Positions 34,058-46,826 are shown, counted from the stretch's first letter. The stretch is 64,000 nt of DNA from Oreohelix idahoensis (GCA_024509875.1 JAMPIV010017770.1:154001-218000); one strand, 5' to 3'. Notes: generated by a model from the sequence alone, not told the origin. Numbers and translations are program-made.

Positions 34058-37000
34058 TTTTTCCTTTTTTTTCTTTGATCCATAACCGCCAACCGTCAAA
34101 GCAGTCAGCGGCCATCACGCCTGGTGGCGTCTTGTAGGGCAGCAACAAATTGATTCCACTTTGCTCGGTCGGCGGCCATCCTTCGTACAGTGCCCCAACT
34201 GTGGTTCATTCTTTGCATCTCAGCTTCCACAGTTCTCTGCCAAGTTGTTTTTGGTCGGCCTCTCTTTCGCATAGCTGTTCTTGTGATGGTATCAGGGTCC
34301 CTTCTGAGGACATGGCCAACCCAACTCCAGCGTCTGCCAGCTATGATGGTGTGCATGTCCTCCTGATTACTCCGAATAAGTAGTTCTTGGTTGCTGATGG
34401 TGTTTGGCCAAAAGATTCGGAGAATTTTCCTTAGGCAGATTGTGTGGAAGGAGGACAGTTTCGACATTTCCTTCTCTGTTACTCTCCAACATTCCGCACC
34501 ATAGAGAAGCACAGAAAGTACACAGCTCTCATACAGTCTTAATTTGGTGTTTGTGCTGTACTGGGAAGACTTCCAAATGTTGTTGAGAACAGCAAAGGCT
34601 GTTCTCGCTTTATTCATTCTGTTGTTAATGTCTTTGCTTGTTCCGCCGTCAGGTGTTACTATGCTTCCTAGGTAAGTAAATGTGTCTGTCTGTTCTAACT
34701 TCATGTTCCTTACTGTTATTGGCTCAGGGTTGCCCACATTTAGTGTCATGACCTCTATCTTCTTCAAATTGATGTTTAGGCCAACCTGCTGGCCATACTT
34801 ATTCAGTCTATCGGTTTTGTCTTGAATGTGTTGGTGTGAATGCGCGAGTAGTGCAATGTCATCTGCATATTCCAAATCTTCCAGTGTAGAAAACGTTGTC
34901 CATCTAATTCCTCTTGGACTGCCCTCTGTTGTCTGGCGCATCACCCAGTCTATGACTGTCAAAAATAATGTTGTTGATAAGGGGCATCCCTGTCGTACTC
35001 CTGTTTTAACTTCGAAAGTTACATTACTCGATCCAACACTGCACGTAAAGTTAGAATAGAGGCTTTTTATAATGGAAACAATGCGGCTGGGAATTCCATA
35101 AGACCTCAGAATTTTCCATAGGCTGTCCCTGTGTATACTGTCGAAAGTCCTTTCAAAATCAACAAAGTTAATGTACAGCTGTCTCTGCCATTCTGAGCAC
35201 TGCTCTATAATGTTCCTGAGGGCTAATATATGATCTGCACATCTTCTGTTCTTTCTGAAGCCCGCTTGTTCTTTCCTCAGTTTATGGTCAACTGCTTTTG
35301 AAATTCTCTGGATGATTATCCTGCCTAGTATTTTGCTGGGAACTGAGAGGAGGGTAATTCCTCTCCAGTTGTTGCAGTCTGCAAGGTCGCCCTTCTTGGG
35401 CAATTTGACAATTATTCCTTTACTCCACTCTGTTAGTGTTGTCTCAGTTTCCCAGACTTGTGCAAATAGTGGTTCTAATAGTTCTGCTGCTAGTTCAGGG
35501 TCTGTCTTGAATAGCTCAACATTCAGATTGTCGTGACCAGGCGCTTTTCCATTTTTTAGCCCTTTGATAGCTGTGATAATTTCTTCTTTTCGTGGAATGT
35601 CTGTATTTACGTCTAAGTCGCTTTCAGCCTCAGGAACATTCAGCTGAGTCTCTGGTGGTTCCTTATTCAGTGTTTCTCTGAAGTGCTCTGCCCATCTAGT
35701 TTCCTGCCCCTGTGCTGTGGTGATGAGATTTCCTTGCTTGTCTCTTACTAACGTTATGTTGTTTGCACCTCGTTTTCCACTGATAGCTTTAGTTATTTTA
35801 TAAACTGTGCTTTGTTCATTTCTCAGTGCTGCCTCTTCTGCCTGTCTTGCAAGGTCATCCAGAAATGTCCTTTTGTTAGCACGGGTTTGACGTTTTACTT
35901 CCTTGTCCAGCTGCCTGTACTGTTCACTATATATTGCCTTTAACCTGAAAGACTTAGCTTCTGTTTTCTTTCTTTTCATTTCCTTTCTCTTCGCTATGGT
36001 GTTTAGCGTTTCTGGTGTTATCCAGTCTTGGCTCTTTCTTTCCTGGAATCCCAAGCATGACTTGCTGCTTTCTTTGTATATTGTTGAGATGGTGTTGAAT
36101 TTCTGGTCCACATCGTCGGTCTCTGTTCTTTCCTGGCTTTTGGTAATCAGATATCGTCTCTTTACGTCGACCACGAACGCTTTTCTGGTGAGGGGGTCCT
36201 TAAATTTCGTGATGTTATATCTTTTCTGTTTGACTGCAACTGGTCCAGCAGCTCTGAGTTTCACCTTCAGTCTTGCTACTACTAGGTGATGATCACTTCC
36301 CACATCTGCGCCTCTTCTTACTTTCACGTCTTGTAGTGCATGTCTCCATCTGCCATTGATCATTATGTGATCTATCTGGTTTTTGTCTCGTCCGTTTGGT
36401 GATTCCCATGTTAACTTGTGCACTTCTTTGTGTTGAAAAAGTGTTCCTCCAATGACCAGGTTGTTAATACTGCAGAAGCTTATTAATTTGTCCCCATTCT
36501 CATTTACTGTTCCACTGCCGCATTTCCCCATTACTCTTTCGTTATAATTATTGTGTGTTCCAACTTTCGCATTTAGGTCTCTCATTACTATAATAAGATC
36601 GTACCTGGGTACAGTTTCCATTTCCTTTTGTACCTGTTGATAGAACTCGTCCTTGATCTCTTCATCGCTGTCGTTTGTTGGTGCATAGCATTGTATAATT
36701 GTGGTGTTGGTGAATCTCCCTCTCAGTCTTGCTCTTATTAGTCTGTTGTTAATGGGTTTCCATTCCAGTAGAGACCTTTCCATTCCTTTCTTAAGGATAA
36801 TGGCTACACCTTCGTTGTGCTGACCGTCCTCTCTACCAGAATAAAGTACTGTTTCCCCTGTAGCTGTTTTTATTCTCCCCATCCCTGTCCATCTGCTCTC
36901 GCTTATTCCCAGGATATGTAGTTTGTAATTCCTCATCTCTGCTGTGATCTGTCTCACCTTTCCTGCCTCATTCATAGTTCTGACATTCCAAAAACCAATT

Positions 37001-37360
37001 CTGGTTTCGTGTTTTGCGGTCTGGGCATCCGTTTTCATGCCAGTGGCTTCATTTCGGCTTTCACCACTGTCAGTCATACGAGCCTGAGACTCCGGATGTC
37101 CGTCCCGCATCAAAGTATTTTCATTTATTGCTGTTTCCGTAATGTGTGCGATTTTTTACACAGACAGGGGTGTCGGCCCTGTGCTAAAACCCCCAACCTG
37201 GAGGACCAGGGTACCAGCTTTTGTCTGACCCCTACCCACGCAGACCAGTCCAGCATGGTTGAACCTACCAGGAGTAAAACTCCCACTGGCATAGCTCTGG
37301 GGATTGTCAGGGTACACAAGCTGCCATACCGCTACAAGGTATAGGTACCATTGATGGCAG
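34058..37360 (-). mobile_element. RTE-type LINE, 3.3 kb, apparently full length
   Basis: The element lies between 12-bp duplications. In its own orientation a ~250-base leader precedes one uninterrupted ORF, followed by a short 3' end and an A-rich tail with G interruptions next to 34058. Its length and single-ORF layout fit RTE/BovB-like elements. It has the longest uninterrupted RTE-type frame in the window and could be a source copy for the dead fragments at 246-538. Confidence 0.93.
34105..37110 (-). CDS. RTE-type endonuclease/reverse transcriptase
   Basis: Open frame of about 1,001 codons starting at an ATG (37110-37108); a TTG lies one codon upstream. The AP-endonuclease begins at RIGFWNVRTMNEAGKV. 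It shows GISESRWTGMG, IQCYAPTND, and RDLNAKVG near residue 178, where relatives here have GDFN (the D and N are kept). GSDHHLVVARL near 273 carries the catalytic His. The reverse transcriptase shows KLPKKGDLADCNNWRGI, QAGFRKNRRCADHI, FVDFERTFDSIHR near 650 (K-A is usual at R-T), GVRQGCPLS, and the YADD box at about 750. The C-terminal RRWSWVGHVLRRD and GRPKTTWQRT segments match the RTE remnants elsewhere in this window. No internal stop is present. Activity is possible but the two motif substitutions are a reason for doubt. Confidence 0.93.
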   Translation of the reverse strand: MRDGHPESQARMTDSGESRNEATGMKTDAQTAKHETRIGFWNVRTMNEAGKVRQITAEMRNYKLHILGISESRWTGMGRIKTATGETVLYSGREDGQHNEGVAIILKKGMERSLLEWKPINNRLIRARLRGRFTNTTIIQCYAPTNDSDEEIKDEFYQQVQKEMETVPRYDLIIVMRDLNAKVGTHNNYNERVMGKCGSGTVNENGDKLISFCSINNLVIGGTLFQHKEVHKLTWESPNGRDKNQIDHIMINGRWRHALQDVKVRRGADVGSDHHLVVARLKVKLRAAGPVAVKQKRYNITKFKDPLTRKAFVVDVKRRYLITKSQERTETDDVDQKFNTISTIYKESSKSCLGFQERKSQDWITPETLNTIAKRKEMKRKKTEAKSFRLKAIYSEQYRQLDKEVKRQTRANKRTFLDDLARQAEEAALRNEQSTVYKITKAISGKRGANNITLVRDKQGNLITTAQGQETRWAEHFRETLNKEPPETQLNVPEAESDLDVNTDIPRKEEIITAIKGLKNGKAPGHDNLNVELFKTDPELAAELLEPLFAQVWETETTLTEWSKGIIVKLPKKGDLADCNNWRGITLLSVPSKILGRIIIQRISKAVDHKLRKEQAGFRKNRRCADHILALRNIIEQCSEWQRQLYINFVDFERTFDSIHRDSLWKILRSYGIPSRIVSIIKSLYSNFTCSVGSSNVTFEVKTGVRQGCPLSTTLFLTVIDWVMRQTTEGSPRGIRWTTFSTLEDLEYADDIALLAHSHQHIQDKTDRLNKYGQQVGLNINLKKIEVMTLNVGNPEPITVRNMKLEQTDTFTYLGSIVTPDGGTSKDINNRMNKARTAFAVLNNIWKSSQYSTNTKLRLYESCVLSVLLYGAECWRVTEKEMSKLSSFHTICLRKILRIFWPNTISNQELLIRSNQEDMHTIIAGRRWSWVGHVLRRDPDTITRTAMRKRGRPKTTWQRTVEAEMQRMNHSWGTVRRMAADRAKWNQFVAALQDATRRDGR

Positions 37361-37372
37361 GGCAGCCTCCTT
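37361..37372. repeat. 12-bp target duplication, right of RTE LINE
   Basis: Exact repeat of 34046-34057. Confidence 0.93.
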
Positions 37373-37541
37373 ATATGAAATAAATTGCCACTATGTCGTC
37401 ACTACGCGGGCTGGTGACTGATCCGTGCGGGTTTCAACGCAAGGAACCAATAGCAGAGGTAGCCCCATGCTCCATTGGGATCCAACGGAGAGGAACGATG
37501 GTATCATAACGCATATTTCAGATGAAACACTCTTATTTCAG

Positions 37542-37543
<2 letters not shown>

Positions 37544-37623
<80 letters not shown>

Positions 37624-37632
37624 CATATATAT
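37544..37632. repeat. (TA)n microsatellite
   Basis: Pure TA for about 75 bases, then TACATACATATA. Open frames of Tyr-Ile repeats here are artefacts. Confidence 0.97.
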
Positions 37633-37659
37633 GATTCATTAGCACTCTTTCGTTCTCCT

Positions 37660-38035
37660 AACGCACTTTCATCTGCCTGGAGGGTCTGAGATTTCATGCT
37701 CATGGGCTTCGGGAAACATTCAGAGGAAGCTGAAATGGGGAGCGAAAGCTGGGGTCGCCTGACGCTTATATCAGGAGACATTAGACATAAGGGAAATTCG
37801 ATTTTATATTTCTTCCAGTTTCTGGTATTACTTACAAGAACTCGGCCCTGGACATCACCTATAAGAGACGGGTCTTTAGGTTAATGGAAGCGGCGTGGGA
37901 GTTACTCTCGCAAAGCAACGAACGTGCTCTCAAAAGCCATTGGACTCCTGAAGAGAGAAGGAACAGTCAAGAATTCACTGTAAACCAGCATCAACTACAC
38001 CAGACTAAAGCGACAACTCTTCGTCGCAACTGTAC
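37660..38035. repeat. Dispersed repeat D, copy 1
   Basis: Shares, in order, GAGATTT..., GGGTCGCCTGACGC, GGGAAATTCGA, AGAGACGGGTCTT, and GAAGAGAGAAGGAACAGTC with 42655-42990, which has GGTCGCCTGATGCG, GGGAGATTCGA, CAGACGGGTCTTG and GAAGAGAAGGGACAGTC. No coding capacity is evident, so the class is unknown. Confidence 0.65.
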
Positions 38036-38223
38036 AGTTATTTTGAACTGATCGACACAAATACTTTACGCTCAAACATTATTCCACAAATTTTCAAATC
38101 TTCCCATGAAGAAAATAAGAATTTTGTAAAAGAGCACATACCCATTATATAACTGTTTTAAAAAGTTGCCTATTTCCATTTTGAACCTCGTTTCAATTAT
38201 ATTTCATAAACTAGTATCCTGTT

Positions 38224-38342
<119 letters not shown>

Positions 38343-38344
38343 TT

Positions 38345-39865
38345 CGTTGGAGTTGATAATTCGGTTGATTGAAAGCGATGGTTGCTCCAGAATGACTTTT
38401 TTAAAAAAATACTTATATACATAGTTAATATATTAATAATACTTTGCTGATATACCTTCGACTCAGGGCTCAATAAATACGAGTCAAATATATATCTCAC
38501 AGAAGTTAGAGGGAGATACAACGTTTACAACAAACCAAGTAGCCGCAATTGTTGTACTTGGCATCCTAGAAATACCTGTGAGACTCCCTAAAATAGGAAC
38601 ATAATCTTCCTATTTACATAACTGTGAAGAGTAATCTTGAGCGAAGGTTGCTACCTTTTGAAAACTAATGCTTTTATTTCACTGTCGGGCCATTCGTGGA
38701 CCACAACGGCAGGTCAAGGGAGACAATCCGCGACACTGAAGGAGATTAAGCATCTATGGGTTAACCCGGATCTGTACCTTATCTGGTTTATCCCATAAGT
38801 ATTGGTAATTTTGTCATGCCAATTCCAGTTTTACGCAAGCATCAGTTATGAAAGTCTTAACTTCTCGTTTGCTGGTATTCCTAGTCACTATGTTTCAGTC
38901 CCATACAATTGGACTTCCTTGACCTGTGAGCAGAAGCACGCACACAATCGTACCTCTTTTAATGTATTATTATGTTTTTAAATTAGTAGACCAAAGATCA
39001 ACTAAAAGATGCACCTATAGAATTGTTAACTTGTGTGAGTACTGACGATACTTAACAGTGCGACATCATGGCATGGAAAGAAGTCGGCAACAGAACAGAT
39101 AAATATTACTGCAGACAGCAAGTTGTGGGCAGATATTATCGCCTACCCCAGCAGACATGGTACTTGGAGAAGAAGAAGAAGACGAAGAAGAAGATAGTAT
39201 TGAATTAATGATTAGAAAGCATGTTAACAATTAAGCGAAAAGTAATATTCGAGCGTATTATCTAAATTTAGCTATCATACATCCCATTTATCCAAATTAT
39301 GACACATCATGGGTTGAACATGATTTTTATATGAATAAATTATCATTATCGTTTTCTACATTTAAAATGAAAGTTCTTATTTTTGTGTTGGACTCGATTT
39401 TCTTTGATTTACGTGTATGTTCCAGTGCCATCAAATCTTTTCTTATCTTTTACATTCTTATTTTTATACCAATGTCCTTTTCTTCCATTTAGTTCTTATT
39501 GCTGCGAAGATATATTTATGAGTCAACATCTTGTTGGATGTTTTTTGCAAATTTAGCCTCGCTATAACTAGCTTTTTCTCATAATCTGCGTCTGTTCGGT
39601 GTGTATTTTCATATTCTATTGTTGCGGGGTCTCATAAAGTATTCTCTTGTTGTCCTGCATCTGGCTAAGATTTATGGGACACAGTAGCCAGACTATTCCA
39701 AAAATTTAGATTCTCAAGCTCTGTTATTAGAGCCTACAGAATTTGTGAGTTCTGTACAATCTCTATGATTCCTGTATAAGAATTCTCTTATCGCTTCCTA
39801 GCGTTATGTTCCAGGTTTTTCCACCAAAGTTGCAATCTTCTTTCATGACGCGTTTCCGGCCGCTG
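38345..39865. other. Unassigned sequence
   Basis: No supported gene. A GAAGAAGAAGAAGACG run lies near 39167-39195, and the sequence just before it could be a decayed LINE 3' end, but I cannot show that. Confidence 0.3.
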
Positions 39866-39869
39866 GGGA

Positions 39870-39892
39870 AAGGGGGGGGGGGGGGGCGGAGG

Positions 39893-39924
<32 letters not shown>

Positions 39925-39952
39925 AAGGGGGGGGGGGGGGGGAGAGACTAAA
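39870..39952. repeat. Poly-G tract with interruptions
   Basis: About 80 bases of almost pure G on the plus strand, broken by single C, A or GA. It could form G-quadruplexes, and read length here is prone to sequencing error. Confidence 0.95.
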
Positions 39953-40555
39953 TTGTGCGCCTGTTGAAATGATGCACATTCTGTTCCAAATAAAGTTCAT
40001 ATCGCCGCATTTTTTTTTTTTTTTTTTAAATAAAAATTCCTGCCTCTGTTGCTTTTCCGTGACAATATCTCTGGCATGTTCCCCCCATTTATTCTAACAT
40101 TTTGTGGTAAGTATTCAATAGGTATCTCCATCAATTATTCATTAACACATAGACAGTGCAGCCTCAATGTTGATCATAGATGAAGCTTCTATGCTTTGGT
40201 AACACACTGTTACCGTGTTTCCGTACTTCTGAAACAAAATGAAAGTGAATGAAATGGCCACAGGGAAATTTAGTGCCGTCATCAGGGCACACAGCAGAAA
40301 GAGAGCAACATAATTATTTTCCGCCATGTTTTGGCAGTTGACTTACTCGTATATTTATATATTATAATGTCCCAGCATGGAGACAATCTCCCTGAGTTAT
40401 AATTTATAACTGAGAGGACAGGCAATATTATTTCAGTTAATTGTATCGGAACTTGTGTAGAGGCTAACCAGAACTTAAATATCATTGTTTTTGTTACTTC
40501 TGTTATGAATGAAGCGTGGTTTAGTGATCGCCATGCTGTGCAGAATCAGAAAAGT
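39953..40555. other. Unassigned sequence
   Basis: A poly-T run near 40010. No supported gene. Confidence 0.3.
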
Positions 40556-40817
40556 GGATATTATGAATTCTGATACCTTGTCCCAAAAGGTGGCTATTAT
40601 CAATTATGATACCTTGTCCCAAAAGGTGGCGCTTATGAATTCTGATACCTTGTCCCAAAAGGTGGCTATTGTGAATTCTGATACGTTGTCCCAAAAGGTG
40701 GCTCTTATGAATTCTGATACCTTGTCCCAAAAGGTGGTTATTATGAATTCTGATACCATGTCCCAAAAGGTGGCTCTTATGAATTCTGATACCTTGTCCC
40801 AAAAGGTGGCGCTTATC
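40556..40817. repeat. 36-bp minisatellite (~7 units)
   Basis: The unit centres on GAATTCTGATACCTTGTCCC followed by AAAAGGTGGCTATTAT, with period 36, so it can be read as a 12-residue repeat around NSDTLSQKV. The same unit occurs 2-3 times at 48949-49036. It immediately precedes the first copy of the gene family at 40830-42345. Confidence 0.95.
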
Positions 40818-40829
40818 TTGGTGGCGAAA

Positions 40830-42345
40830 TCTTGGGTAATTTTGGGTTGCTGATTCCAAAAATGTAATCAGATTTTTTTCTATCAGCTCTAGTTTTTGAG
40901 ATAACTAAGAATGACCATATTAGTAGGGCAATTATTATGTACAATCCTAGAGTTAGGTGCTATCAGTGGCATTTTGACTTTAGTCTGCATTCATATTATA
41001 TGTAATTACTGTGCATATATTACCAAAAATGTAATAAAACTTTATCACTAGCACTTGTTTAGTCAACACGCAAAAAGGATCTTTTCGAGGACTTCCTGGA
41101 ATGTGATATGCCCGGACAGTCACGCTTAAGGGTCCAACAGTAATCTGCCATCATGTGGGCATCCCAAAGTCCCTGGTATCACTCTTCCATTGTTTTTATA
41201 TCTTGGTGAAATCTTTCACCTTGCTCCTCACTAAAGTCGCCAAGATTCTCCGGAGTTAAATGTAAATGGTTATGGAGGTAGTGCAATTTTATACTAATGT
41301 TGCATCCAAGTTCACAAAAACTCGACAGCAGGTTTCCAACTAATTCAGAATAATTGTCTGCTTTAAAGTTACCCAGAAAGTTTTGCACAACTAAAACAAA
41401 TGATTACCAGGCTGTGGACTCTGTTTTGTTAATGGAATCAATAAAATTTGGATCGTTTATTAACTTTCTAATTTGAGGTCCATCAAAAATTCCAGCTTTA
41501 AGTTTGTCTATGCTCAATTCTGGAAACTTTCTGCATAAGTAATTAAAACAGGTACCATCTTTTTTCAGTGCCTTAACAAATTGCTTCATCAAGCCAAGCT
41601 TTATATGTAATGGTGGCAGTAGAACTCTTTTTCGATCAATGAGAGGCTTATTGACAATATTTTTTTTCTCCAACTTTAAATTCATCCCTCAACGGCCACT
41701 GTTTCTTTGTCCAGTGCATATCTTTTGCCCTGCTATCCCACAAACATATAAAGCATGGATATTTGGTGAATCCCATTTGCTGGCCAAGCAAGAAGTTCAT
41801 CATTTTAAGATCTACACAAACCATCCAGTTATGTTCTAAATACTTCAATTTTTCCAGAACTGTGCTTATTATAGCATACTCCTCCTTCATTGTAGTAGAA
41901 TAAGCAATTGGAATTGAGCCATATTTGTTACCATTGTGTAAGAGAACACCCTTCAAACTTCTTTTAGAGCTGTCAATGAAAAGTCGCCACTCATCTGGTG
42001 TATAACTTACACCCATTTTGTTAACAAGACCTCCTACATTAGTACAAAACACAAGGTTGTTTTCTTTACAAAAGAATGGAATAAAACCTTGCTCTCTGCT
42101 GCGATAAAATGTAATCTTGGTTTCAGCAGTCTGTAATTTTTTTTTCTTTCAATCTTGAAGCCAAAAGTTCTGAAGATTCCTTGGAGAGATATAGATCTCG
42201 GATTAGATCATTTAGTTCAAGCTGGACAAAGCGTTGAGCATCTGAAAAATCATCTTCGAAATCACTTACCTGCGTGTGTCCATTATCATGTTCACTTTGC
42301 TCTTCTGAGATTACAGCTTCGGATAAACTTAATTCTGTCACGTCT
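40830..42345 (-). pseudogene. Uncharacterised repeated gene family, copy 1 (broken)
   Basis: Minus-strand fragments together resemble a protein I recognise as multiplied in many invertebrate genomes, with no assigned function. Segments in order: DFEDDFSDAQRF and LNDLIRDLYLSKESSELLASRL; then FCTNVGGLVNKMG, EWRLFIDSSKRSLKGVLLHN, KYPCFICLWDSRAKDMHW; then LLPPLHIKLGLMKQFVKAL, FPELSIDKLKAGIFDGPQIR; then NFLGNFKADNYSELVGN and DFSEEQGERFHQDIKTMEE. Breaks visible here: an extra T in a poly-T run near 41660, a stop near 41401-41403 (TAA where copy 2 has TCA), and a TGA after KTMEE near 41176. The FIDSS..LLHNG part is reminiscent of RNase H-like folds (speculative). Confidence 0.75.
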
Positions 42346-42650
42346 GATAATCAAATTTTCTTTGTCATAAAAATTGTTGATCTTTTTGGCATCGCGTCAG
42401 GGATTTAAACTGTTGCAAAAATGACATCGTCACTTCTATTTATAGATTTGTCATGCTAGAGATCTTTTCTTTAATATTGAACCGCCTCGCAATCTTATGA
42501 ATGGATCGATAGAAAGAGTGTCACACAACTAAGTTGATGAAGATCGATGATCAGATGATTGATGAAGTGTTCAGCTTTACCTATTTGGAAAGAAGCATCA
42601 ATAAAGATGATATCTGAAAATCATACATTTGTCGTCTTCCGCTCTCCTTA
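42346..42650. other. Unassigned flank of copy 1
   Basis: The homology to copy 2 ends near 42270-42345. Nothing else is recognised. Confidence 0.3.
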
Positions 42651-42654
42651 AACT

Positions 42655-42990
42655 TTTTTGTGATAGGTTGAGATTTAATACTCATAGACATTGAGAGAAA
42701 TTCTTTGGAAGATGAAATGGTGGAGGGAAGCAAAGGTCGCCTGATGCGTACATAAGGCAACAGGAAACTTAAGGGAGATTCGAACTTCTGTTTCTCTCAG
42801 TTTTTGGTACCAGTTGCCAGAAGTCGAAGCCACATACCGATAACAGACGGGTCTTGGGGACGCTTGACGAGGCAATCTGATCAGTTACCCCGGCATTGCA
42901 AGGGACGTGCTGCTACCAAAACACTCGACACTTGAAGAGAAGGGACAGTCAAAACTCCACGGGGAACCAACAGTGACTGAACCAGAATTC
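42655..42990. repeat. Dispersed repeat D, copy 2
   Basis: Relative of 37660-38035, see that entry for the shared motifs. No coding capacity is evident. Confidence 0.65.
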
Positions 42991-43774
<784 letters not shown>

Positions 43775-43852
43775 GTACACTACTAATATATTATCCCAAG
43801 AAATAATGTTGTGGTGTGTGCAAACCTTAATGGCTTTTGTCTTTTCTGAAAA

Positions 43853-44735
43853 TTACGTTAGCTGATTTAAGTACTTTGTTTTCTGTGTGAATATATGTAG
43901 AAAAAGTTTAGAGTTAAAAACTCTTTGCCCGTAGAGGGCTTTATTTCTACAAATCCATACCAGATGTCTACATTCTGCCAAAAGTGTTTGTATATATGTT
44001 TCAATGTGTGGAGTCATCTTTGGAATGATGCTGAGCATAACTGCTTTATACATATCTACTTCTGTTGTTGTATGTTTTTGTAATGTCTGTTTCAAAGTGT
44101 TCAAAGTTTGTGTCACTGTATCACAATAAAAGAAAATGTGTTCCTCTGTCTCAATGATGTTTAGTCTACAAAGTTTGCATTTGAGTAAAACTGTAATTTT
44201 ATTTCTTTCTCTATACATGATTGGTGTTGTTAAATAATAATCTGTAAGTTATTTCTCTCACTCTTGGAAATGTGTTTATTTTTTGTAAATGTGTTAACAC
44301 CTGCGAATAATATGATATCCCATATTTATAACCTCTTTTTACTCTTAGATACAGAGGAGGTTCCTGTGCTAAAACTAAATATTTATATATCTCTTTGGTT
44401 GTTCGGTGTATTATCGCTTCGTTTCTTTGTATACATGCAACGCATTGTTTATAAAAGTTAGGTAAGACTCCAAAATGATGCGGTGCTGTATTGTTAAATT
44501 TATAATATTTTGCTAATGGTAGTCCAGCATAGTAATGTGATAAGGGATATCCATGTTGATCATTTATTATACAACTTATAAATTTGATTCTCATAGCTTG
44601 AATTTTGGTAGATATATCTGGATTCTTTATTCACATTCCGTGGAAATTTACAAAGACATATGCATTGAAACATTGACAATAACTCTGGTATATACACATT
44701 TTGGTGCCTTAAATTTTATAGCTGTTCTTGTGTAA
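43853..44735 (-). pseudogene. LINE 3' end with zinc-binding domain
   Basis: Two overlapping minus-strand frames (44594-44211 and 44218-43853, different registers) encode the region downstream of a reverse transcriptase. The second contains CKLCRLNIIETEEHIFFYC, the C-x2-C...H...C pattern of the zf-RVT/zinc-binding domain found at the C-terminus of several LINE clades, followed by a helical tail. A further upstream stretch (down to about 44735) may belong to it (KAPKCVYTRV). The frame break at 44211-44218 and lack of catalytic motifs mark it as a dead 3' fragment. It sits between the two gene-family copies. Confidence 0.75.
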
Positions 44736-44737
44736 TT

Positions 44738-46675
44738 TTGGGTGGCTGATTCCAAAAATGTAATCAGATTTTTTCTATCAGCTCTAGTTTTTGAGATAAC
44801 TAAGAATGACCATATTAGTAGGGCAAGTGTTATGTACAATCCTAGAGTTAGATGCTATCAGTGGCATTTTGACTTTAGTCTGCATTAATATTATATGTAA
44901 TTACTGTGCATATATTACCAAAAATGTAATAAAACTTTATCACTAGCACTTGTTTAGTCAACACGCAAAAAGGATCTTTTCGAGGACTTCCTGGAATGTG
45001 ATATGCCCGGACAGTCACGCTTAAGGGTCCAACAGTAATCTGCGATCATGTGGGCATCCCAAAGTCCCTGGTATCTCTCTTCCATTGTTTTTATATCTTG
45101 GTGAAATCTTTCACCTTGCTCCTCACTAAAGTCGCCAAGATTCTCCGGAAATAAATGTAAATGGTTATGGAGGTAGTGCAATTTTATGCTCATGTTGCAT
45201 CCAAATTCACAAAAACTCTACAGCATGTTTCCAACTAATTCAGAATAATTGTCTGCTTTAAAGTTACCCAGAAAGTTTTGCACAACTAAAACAAATGATG
45301 ACCAGGCTGTGGACTCTGTTTTGTTCATGGAATCAATAAAATTTGGATCGTTTATTAACATTCTAATTTGAGGTCCATCAAAAATTCCAGCTTTAAGTTT
45401 GTCTATGCTCAATTCTGGAAACTTTCTGCATAAGTAATTAAAACAGGTACCATCTTTGTTCAGTGCCTTAACAAATTGCTTCATCAAGCCAAGCTTTATA
45501 TGTAATGGTGGCAGTAGAACTCTTTCGATCAATGAGAGGCTTATTGACAATATTTTTTTCTCCAACTTTAAATTCATCCCTCAACGGCCACTGTTTCTTT
45601 GTCCAGTGCATATTTTTTGCCCTGCTATCCCACAAACGTATAAAGCATGGATATTTGGTGAATCCCTTTTGCTGGCCAAGCAAGAAGTTCATCATTTTAA
45701 GATCTACACAAACCATCCAGTTATTTTCTAAATACTTCAATTTGTCCAGAACTGTGCTTATTGTAGCATACTCCTCCTTCATTGTAGTAGAATGAGCAAT
45801 TGGAATTGAGCCATATTTGTTACCATTACACCCTTCAAACTTCTTTTAGAGCTGTCAATGAAAAGTCGCCACTCATCTGGTGTATAACTTACACCCATTT
45901 TGTTAACAAGACCTCCTACATTAGTACAAAACACAAGGTTGTTTTCTTTACAAAAGAATGGAATAAAACCTTGCTCTCTGCTGCGATAAAATGTAACCTT
46001 TGTTTCAGCAGTCAGTAATTTTTTTTCTTTCAATATTGAAGCCAAAAGTTCTGAAGATTCCTTGGAGAGATATAGATCTCGGATTAGATCATTTAGTTCA
46101 AGCTGGTCGAAGCGTTGAGCATCTGAAAAATCATCTTCGAAATCACTATCACTGTCACTTGTCATTCCACATGCCACTGCTGTCTCATCTTCTAGCAGGG
46201 AATCCGAAATCTGTCTGAAAGTTGTACTTGGTATGTCATCTCCGTGTGGAACAGGTCACCTAGCAAAATGTAAATCTGGATATTTCCACTTTTTGTGATT
46301 TTTTCCATTAATTCCCTTAATATTCACAACACAGAAATAACAGTCATCATAGTGGTTCTTGGGCTCTCTCCAAACGATTGGAATTCCAAATTTTAAACAT
46401 TTTCTTTTCCCACAAGTCCACTGTCGCAGGTGTTCAACACATGTTTTGCAAACAATATGAGGAGCCCAAGACTTGTCCTGGTCACCTAGTTTTACTTTAA
46501 AGTAAGCAAAGTATGCCTTTTTCACAAAAAACAGTAATATGCTTCCTATGTTCTTCTTTGAAAGTGTACTCTCCACAAATATAACAAAATAAATGCGGTG
46601 AAAGAAAACATGCTCTTCTTGAAGATGATGCCATTCTCTGTTAGAAGTGTAATAAAATAAGTAGCATACTAACAT
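44738..46675 (-). pseudogene. Uncharacterised repeated gene family, copy 2 (longer, broken)
   Basis: Direct repeat of copy 1 with additional N-terminal sequence (46675-46256): AYFAYFKVKLGDQDKSWAPH, CKTCVEHLRQWTCGKRK, PIVWREPKNHYDDCYFCVV. This has C-x2-C, His and C-x2-C spacing, suggestive of a zinc-binding module. The rest aligns with copy 1 down to RYQGLWDAHMIADYCWTLKR and the C-terminus SFLRVD (stop at 44954). Breaks: TGA at 46256-46258, a 10-bp deletion near 45828 relative to copy 1, a 2-base difference near 45520, and a TAG near 45217. Function unknown. Confidence 0.78.
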
Positions 46676-46826
46676 GCATGCAGTGGCTTAAAATCTAAAA
46701 AAGGCAATTCTGGGAAGATTCTTGGAAAACTGAAACTGAGAGTAAACAAGCAGTTTTCATTTGTAAAGGACTAGACAGCAATAGTTTTTTTTTACATAGC
46801 CTTATATAGAAAGTATTGTAAAACTA

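Noticed and set aside
37425..37634. Open frames of Tyr-Ile repeats at TA tracts (also near 38.2, 43.7 and 50.8 kb)
   Set aside because: They are translations of TA microsatellites.
40509..40853. Protein of 12-residue repeats (NSDTLSQKV...)
   Set aside because: It is the 36-bp minisatellite in frame, open on the opposite strand as well.
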